IMG/VR virus record: IMGVR_UViG_3300030012_002484
Span: 1-21,513 of that record
Length of the DNA: 21,513 bases
From: a virus
Direction: 5' to 3' (one strand)
Made by a program: the position numbers and the translations under genes. Every line of letters starts with the position of its first letter. Position 1 is the stretch's first letter. Below the pieces are notes generated by a model. That model ran no database searches. It saw only the letters and a program-made list of their open reading frames with translations, and was not told where the DNA came from. Positions 17,092-21,513 of this stretch are shown in pieces.

Positions 17092-19215
17092 ATGTCAATA
17101 ACAAAAGTACAAAATGAACTTATCGCAGTAAATGCCATTAGTGGAACACTAATAGCAGATAATGCTGTTACATCTGTACATATTGCAAAAAATAATGTAG
17201 GAACTGTACAGATAGCAGAAAACTCTGTAACTTCAGTATCTATAGCGCAAAATAATGTAACAGGAGTTCAGATAGCAAATAATGCTGTAACTTCTACTCA
17301 ATTAGCAGACAATGCTGTAACCGCAACAAAGATTCCAGATGGAACTCAGCTTGCGTTAGGCAATACAACAATTTCTGGCAATATCTCTGTTGATAGTGGA
17401 ACAATCAAACTAGACGGCAACTATCCTACAGGCACAAACAACGTTGCTATGGGTAATACTGCACTTGATAGTGTGGAGAGTGGTGGTGTAAATAACACAG
17501 CCATAGGTGATAAATCACTTACAACTCTAACTACAGGTGATGGCAATACAGCTTTAGGAGCTAGTTCATTAGAATTTACTACGACTGGTTCAAATAATAC
17601 TGCAATGGGACTTGATGCCTCACGAGCAATCACTACAGCAGAAGAAAACGTTGCAGTTGGATATTCAGCTATGACGTCAACTACTACAGGAAATGTAAAT
17701 GTAGCTGTAGGCTCTAATGCTCTTGCAGATAATACTACAGGTACATCTAATGTTGCAGTAGGTAGAGAAGCCTTACACGCAAATACTACAGCAGACAGCA
17801 ACGTAGCAGTCGGTAAACATGCTATGAGAGCAAACACTACAGGTGGTTCAAACGTAGCAGTTGGAAAAGATTCTTTATTAGTTAACACCACAGGGGGTAC
17901 AAATACTGCAATAGGTGCAGCAGCTATGAGTGCTAACACGACAGGTGCAAGCAATACCTCTTTGGGTTTTAATACTCTAGCTTCCAACACAACAGCATCA
18001 AATAATACAGCTATTGGAAATAGTGCTTTAGTATTAAACACTACAGGTGCAGGAAATACTGCTGTTGGAGCTGAAGCTTTAGATGGTATTACTACTGCAA
18101 GTGAATCAACTGCTGTAGGTTATCGAACTTTAAGTGCTGCTGTTACTGGAGTAAGAAATCAGGCTTTTGGAACAGAAGCAATGTTACTTACAACGTCTGG
18201 AGCCGATAATGCTGCGGTTGGTAAATCTGCTTTGCAAAATAATACATCAGGAAGCTATAACACAGGAATAGGCAACTACGCTTTGAAATCTAACACTACT
18301 GCAAGTAATAACACAGCACTTGGTTACTATGCTTTGCAAACTAATACAACAGCAACATACAACCTAGCCATAGGCTCATTGGCTTTAAGTACAATTACAG
18401 GAGGCTCATATAATATAGCTATTGGTAATAATGCTTCACAGTATCAATCCACCACAAGTGGTAATGTCTTTAATATAGCTATTGGTCATTACTCTATGCA
18501 AACATCTACTACAGGATATGACAATACAGCAGTTGGTTACGCTTCTTTATTAGACCTGACAACCGCAACCGGTAATACAGTTTTTGGTAATTATGCAGGA
18601 GAGAATATAACTACTGGTTATTCTAACTGTTTGATAGGTCGTAGTTCAGGTGATGTAATAACTACGGGATATGCTAACACGTTAGTAGGTTATGGAACTA
18701 ACGTAAGTGCTTATAGTGGATACCATCAAATTGTTTTAGGTAATGGTATATTAAGTCATGGTAATAACACATTTACATTTGGTAAAGGCACTGGTAACGA
18801 TAGAGTTTATAATAATTTTGATTCAAACGCTTCTTGGACAAGAGTATCTGATGAAAGATACAAAGAAAACATTACACCTAATACAGATTGTGGTTTAGCT
18901 TTTATAAATGATTTGAAGCCTATAACTTTTACATGGAGAGCTAAAGCAGACATAGACAAAATACTGCCTGACTATGATGAAAAAGCATTAGAACCAGAAT
19001 ATAAAGAAAAAATGTATGGCTTGATAGCACAAGAAGTTAAATCATCGCTTGATAAGCATGGCATTGAAAACTTTGGTGGTTGGGATGTAGAAGAAAGTTC
19101 AGGTATACAATCTATATCACAAGAGATGTTTATACATCCTCTTATCAAAGCAGTACAAGAACTTTCTGAGCAAGTAGAATCACTTAAAAAAGAGGTGGAA
19201 ACCTTAAAAGGATAA
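17092..19215 (+). CDS. Tail fibre with YadA-like repeats and S74 chaperone
   Basis: A 707-residue fibre. It starts MSITKVQNELIAVNAI, a start shared in form with the next two genes, and continues with seven 10-residue repeats (14-83). Residues 117-545 are about 25 copies of a 17-residue repeat, NTAIGxxALxxNTTGxx, resembling the beta-roll head of trimeric autotransporter adhesins such as YadA, although YadA's unit is shorter (about 14). A short linker leads to an S74 domain at 586 with S586, D587, R589, Y590, K591. This copy has Tyr in place of the usual Leu and a longer insert rich in Asp, Glu and Lys before GLIAQEV. The C-terminus is coiled coil (SEQVESLKKEVETLKG). Only a weak ribosome site is seen, 3 nt after the previous stop, so coupling is likely. 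Confidence 0.88.
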   Translation: MSITKVQNELIAVNAISGTLIADNAVTSVHIAKNNVGTVQIAENSVTSVSIAQNNVTGVQIANNAVTSTQLADNAVTATKIPDGTQLALGNTTISGNISVDSGTIKLDGNYPTGTNNVAMGNTALDSVESGGVNNTAIGDKSLTTLTTGDGNTALGASSLEFTTTGSNNTAMGLDASRAITTAEENVAVGYSAMTSTTTGNVNVAVGSNALADNTTGTSNVAVGREALHANTTADSNVAVGKHAMRANTTGGSNVAVGKDSLLVNTTGGTNTAIGAAAMSANTTGASNTSLGFNTLASNTTASNNTAIGNSALVLNTTGAGNTAVGAEALDGITTASESTAVGYRTLSAAVTGVRNQAFGTEAMLLTTSGADNAAVGKSALQNNTSGSYNTGIGNYALKSNTTASNNTALGYYALQTNTTATYNLAIGSLALSTITGGSYNIAIGNNASQYQSTTSGNVFNIAIGHYSMQTSTTGYDNTAVGYASLLDLTTATGNTVFGNYAGENITTGYSNCLIGRSSGDVITTGYANTLVGYGTNVSAYSGYHQIVLGNGILSHGNNTFTFGKGTGNDRVYNNFDSNASWTRVSDERYKENITPNTDCGLAFINDLKPITFTWRAKADIDKILPDYDEKALEPEYKEKMYGLIAQEVKSSLDKHGIENFGGWDVEESSGIQSISQEMFIHPLIKAVQELSEQVESLKKEVETLKG
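17131..17340 (+). repeat. 10-residue shaft repeat (7 copies) in the third fibre
   Basis: Seven 30-bp units covering residues 14-83, for example NAVTSVHIAK, NNVGTVQIAE and NAVTATKIPD. Confidence 0.85.
17440..18726 (+). repeat. 51-bp tandem coding repeat (about 25 copies), YadA-like
   Basis: A 17-residue unit, N-T-A-(I/V/L)-G-x-x-A-L-x-x-N-T-T-G-x-x, recurs about 25 times without a break. All but two units are exactly 17 residues; the exceptions have 18 (first) and 20 (twentieth). Copies diverge towards both ends, and central copies are most alike. The fold expected is a trimeric left-handed beta roll. Confidence 0.93.
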
Positions 19216-19218
19216 ATA

Positions 19219-21021
19219 ATGGCAATAACAAAAGTAACAACAGATGTAATAGTTGATGATGCTATCACAAGTCCAAAGGTAGCTGATGATTTGGCTTTGA
19301 GTGGCAATCCTACAGCTACAACACAAAGTGCTGGAAATAATACTACAAGACTATCTACAACTGCTTTTGTAACTACCGCCGTAGCTACTAAAGCACCACT
19401 ATCAGCACCTACATTTACAGGAGATGTTGATATAGATGCTACTGATGACTTGAGGCTTAGATTTTTAAGGGGAAGTACTTTTAAAGGTGGCATACAAGTC
19501 CCGACATCAACAGGTGATATGATTTCTGGCTCAGCAGTAGATGACCTAGCAATAAGATCGCAAGGTAATCTTCTTTTCTCAAGTGGCGGTAATACTGAGC
19601 GTATGCGTATTGATTCCTCTGGAAACATAGGCATAGGGATTACAAGCCCTAGTAGTATGTTGCACTTATTTGATGGCGGTACAGATACTAGTATTAGAAT
19701 ACAAGCAGCCGCAACAGCCGACAATACTTCAAGTATTACATTTGATTCAAGACTTGCTGATAATACTAATAAACAAGTATTTTTAAAAGCATACAGAGGC
19801 AATATAAGTTTTACAGGCGATAGTGGATATGGAAATGTAGGCATAGGAACTACAAATCCGCAACACCCATTCCATGTTTATTTAACAAATGGTGAACTCG
19901 CTATGTTTGGCAGTAACCAAATGAACTCAGTAGGACAGTATGCAGGTATTGGATTAGGTCAAGTCTTAGCTAATAACACTACGTATCAAAAAGTGGCAAT
20001 AGTTGCAGAGGGTAGAGATAGTGGAAGCTATGTTTCAAATTTACACTTTTTAGTTGATACCGCAGCTGATGGTAATAGTGCGGTTTTATCTGATTCTAAA
20101 ATGATGATTTCAGGTGGTAATGGCTATGTCGGCATAGGAACTACAGATCCTGATGAGCTTTTAGAGATAGTAAGTGATGATCCAAGAATAAGAATAAGAG
20201 ACAACACAGCAGGAGGAGGTGTAGGTAATGGTGGAAAAATTGAGTTTATGGGTCATCATGCAGGTGCATCTGATGGTAAGAGAGTATTTGCTGAGGTTCA
20301 TGGATTAAAACAAAATTCAACTGGTGGCGATACTAAAGGTGAAATGATTTTTAAAGTCAATAAAGGTTCAGCTTCTACCACAGAGGTATTCAGACTAGAA
20401 TCAAGTGGCGCTTTAGCTGTGGGAGACTCAAGTAACCGTAGACCACTTGCAGCACCAACTTATATGGGTTATGCAAACTATTATAGATCTACTGTTATTG
20501 GGTCAACTTCTGCAAGTTATGGTACTGATGCTGTAGGAGCGGTTACTCTCTCTTTCAATTACGACCCATCAGGCAATACTAGTGGATCCTTTAGTGGTGA
20601 TGGAAGTGAGGTTTTCTTTAGGAGATCGACTAGTTTTAGAACTCCTAACTCTGCTAATAATGGAATACATTTACAGTTTACTATGACTGATGGAGTAACT
20701 AGTGGTGATTTTAATGATACATCTGATAGAAATTTAAAACAAAATATAAAGTCAATAACAAATGGTTTTGATGTAATTAAAGACTTGAATCCAGTCCTAT
20801 TTGATTGGAAAGATGCAGATAAGGGTAATGGGCTAGGAGGTTTTATAGCTCAAGAGGTAGAAACAGTATTACCTAATGATGTGTTAGGAGAAGATTATAC
20901 AGAGGGTGAGAGAGGTCAACCTTTAACCGACGGTAAAAGTATAAACACAGTATCTATCGTGGCTCACTTAGTAAAAGCACTTCAAGAAGTAGAAGCAAGA
21001 GTAAAAGAATTAGAGAAATAA
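19219..21021 (+). CDS. Tail fibre with S74 chaperone, fourth of the array
   Basis: A 600-residue fibre. The N-terminus MAITKVTTDVIVDDAITSPKVADD keeps the array's shared start but only one 10-residue unit (14-23). It then switches to a module common in Stf-type side fibres: NPTATTQSAGNNTTRL, STTAFVTTAVATKAPLSA, PTFTG (about 30-70). The body has several GIGTTNP / GIGTTDP / GIGITSP beta segments. The S74 domain starts at 502 (S502, D503, N505, L506, K507), with FDWKDADKGNGLGGFIAQEV and a coiled-coil end (ALQEVEARVKELEK). AAGGAT ahead of 19219, overlapping the previous gene's end, is the ribosome site. The different proximal module suggests an exchange upstream of a conserved chaperone. Confidence 0.87.
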   Translation: MAITKVTTDVIVDDAITSPKVADDLALSGNPTATTQSAGNNTTRLSTTAFVTTAVATKAPLSAPTFTGDVDIDATDDLRLRFLRGSTFKGGIQVPTSTGDMISGSAVDDLAIRSQGNLLFSSGGNTERMRIDSSGNIGIGITSPSSMLHLFDGGTDTSIRIQAAATADNTSSITFDSRLADNTNKQVFLKAYRGNISFTGDSGYGNVGIGTTNPQHPFHVYLTNGELAMFGSNQMNSVGQYAGIGLGQVLANNTTYQKVAIVAEGRDSGSYVSNLHFLVDTAADGNSAVLSDSKMMISGGNGYVGIGTTDPDELLEIVSDDPRIRIRDNTAGGGVGNGGKIEFMGHHAGASDGKRVFAEVHGLKQNSTGGDTKGEMIFKVNKGSASTTEVFRLESSGALAVGDSSNRRPLAAPTYMGYANYYRSTVIGSTSASYGTDAVGAVTLSFNYDPSGNTSGSFSGDGSEVFFRRSTSFRTPNSANNGIHLQFTMTDGVTSGDFNDTSDRNLKQNIKSITNGFDVIKDLNPVLFDWKDADKGNGLGGFIAQEVETVLPNDVLGEDYTEGERGQPLTDGKSINTVSIVAHLVKALQEVEARVKELEK

Positions 21022-21022
21022 T

Positions 21023-21513
21023 ATGGCATTAACAAAAATATCATCAAACTTAGTTGCAGACGATGCAATCGTTACAGGCAAAATTGCTGACGGCGGTGTT
21101 GCGACTGCAGACTTAGCCGCAAATGCAGTTACTACTGCAAAGATAGCACAAAATAATGTAACTGCTCATCATATAGCAGATGGTAGTATTACAACTACAC
21201 AGCTTGGAGCAGATGCGGTTACAGCTGCTAAACTGGCGGATGATGCCGTATCAGAAGAACACTTAGATAAAACTATAATATCTGATATGACACAAGTTAC
21301 TCCTGTAGCGGGAGACTTTGTACTTATTGGAGATACAAGTGATTCAAATAATCTAAAGAAAGCACCAATCAGCGGAATAACTGCACTAGCAACCGTTTCA
21401 GGTATATCTTCTAGCGCAGATGCAACCGCTATAACCATTGATAGTTCTGAGAATGTAGGCGTAGGAGCTACGAGTCCATCGGCAGGAGCAGTAGGTGGAA
21501 AAGTTTTACACGT
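21023..21513 (+). CDS. Tail fibre, fifth of the array, 3' end outside the window
   Basis: The frame from the ATG at 21023, one base after the previous stop, stays open to the window edge, giving 163 visible residues. It starts MALTKISSNLVADDAI, like the two fibres upstream. It has seven 10-residue repeats (14-83), including GADAVTAAKLADDAV, identical to a stretch of the long fibre. It then has DFVLIGDTSDSNNLKKAPIS (about 97-116) and GISSSADATAITIDSSEN (127-144), identical to residues 134-151 of the second fibre. The last visible part is a GVGATSP beta segment. A distal receptor-binding part and an S74 domain are expected beyond the window but not seen. Confidence 0.85.
   Translation, partial: MALTKISSNLVADDAIVTGKIADGGVATADLAANAVTTAKIAQNNVTAHHIADGSITTTQLGADAVTAAKLADDAVSEEHLDKTIISDMTQVTPVAGDFVLIGDTSDSNNLKKAPISGITALATVSGISSSADATAITIDSSENVGVGATSPSAGAVGGKVLH
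21062..21271 (+). repeat. 10-residue shaft repeat (7 copies) in the fifth fibre
   Basis: Seven 30-bp units covering residues 14-83, for example NAVTTAKIAQ, NNVTAHHIAD and DAVTAAKLAD. Confidence 0.85.

Noticed and set aside
17421-18041. Long minus-strand open frame opposite the 17-residue repeat
   Set aside because: It is a mirror of the low-stop-codon 51-bp repeat on the + strand, with a repetitive Ala/Val/Pro composition and no ribosome site.
18972-19844. Minus-strand open frame of 290 codons
   Set aside because: It lies opposite two well-supported fibre genes and their junction, has no recognisable domain, and its composition is that of antisense fibre sequence.
1-21513. tRNA genes, integrase, insertion sequences or attachment sites
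   Set aside because: No cloverleaf, transposase, integrase or flanking repeats were recognised; the window is fully occupied by structural genes.

Overview
The window is an uninterrupted late (virion-structure) region of a tailed dsDNA phage. Every supported gene is on the + strand, and almost all neighbours are joined by stop/start overlaps or gaps under 10 nt. The first two genes are a lambda-type tail-tip pair, a tail assembly protein I homologue followed by a giant tail-tip host-specificity protein J, so the virion is most likely a siphovirus of a Gram-negative host. The AT-rich composition and the fibre vocabulary (10-residue repeats ending in AKIAD, TSTAAELN/LLDG elements, GVGTTSP motifs, S74 chaperone tails) recall uncultured marine phage genomes. 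The marine assignment is an inference from memory of such proteins. Lytic versus temperate life style and the exact host cannot be read here.

Layout: (1) 1-6122, the tail tip: the 3' part of protein I and an 1815-residue protein J carrying three collagen-like Gly-X-Y segments. (2) 6125-7341, two small related GNAT-like proteins. (3) 7342-7504, the only real intergenic gap, with a hairpin plus T-run, a near-consensus sigma-70 promoter, a possible 7-codon leader ORF and competing inverted repeats. (4) 7505-10430, five small or medium structural proteins (beta-sandwich proteins, a collar-like fibre protein, a fibre with an Mtd-N-like head, a standalone Mtd-N-like knob). (5) 10440-21513, a tandem array of at least five tail-fibre genes. 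Four are complete and each ends in a Peptidase_S74 intramolecular chaperone with the Ser-Asp-x-x-x-Lys core; the fifth runs off the window edge.

How they would work together: proteins I and J form the tail tip and central spike. The small beta-sandwich and knob proteins are candidates for adaptors. The S74 fibres fold as trimers, cut off their own chaperones, and supply several alternative receptor-binding shafts. The most unusual single element is a cupredoxin-like domain (His272...Cys326-x2-His329-x2-Met332) inside the 1651-residue fibre. Other points of interest are the 25-copy 17-residue YadA-like repeat, the constant seven-copy 10-residue shaft in several fibres, and the attenuator-like leader ahead of the fibre module.
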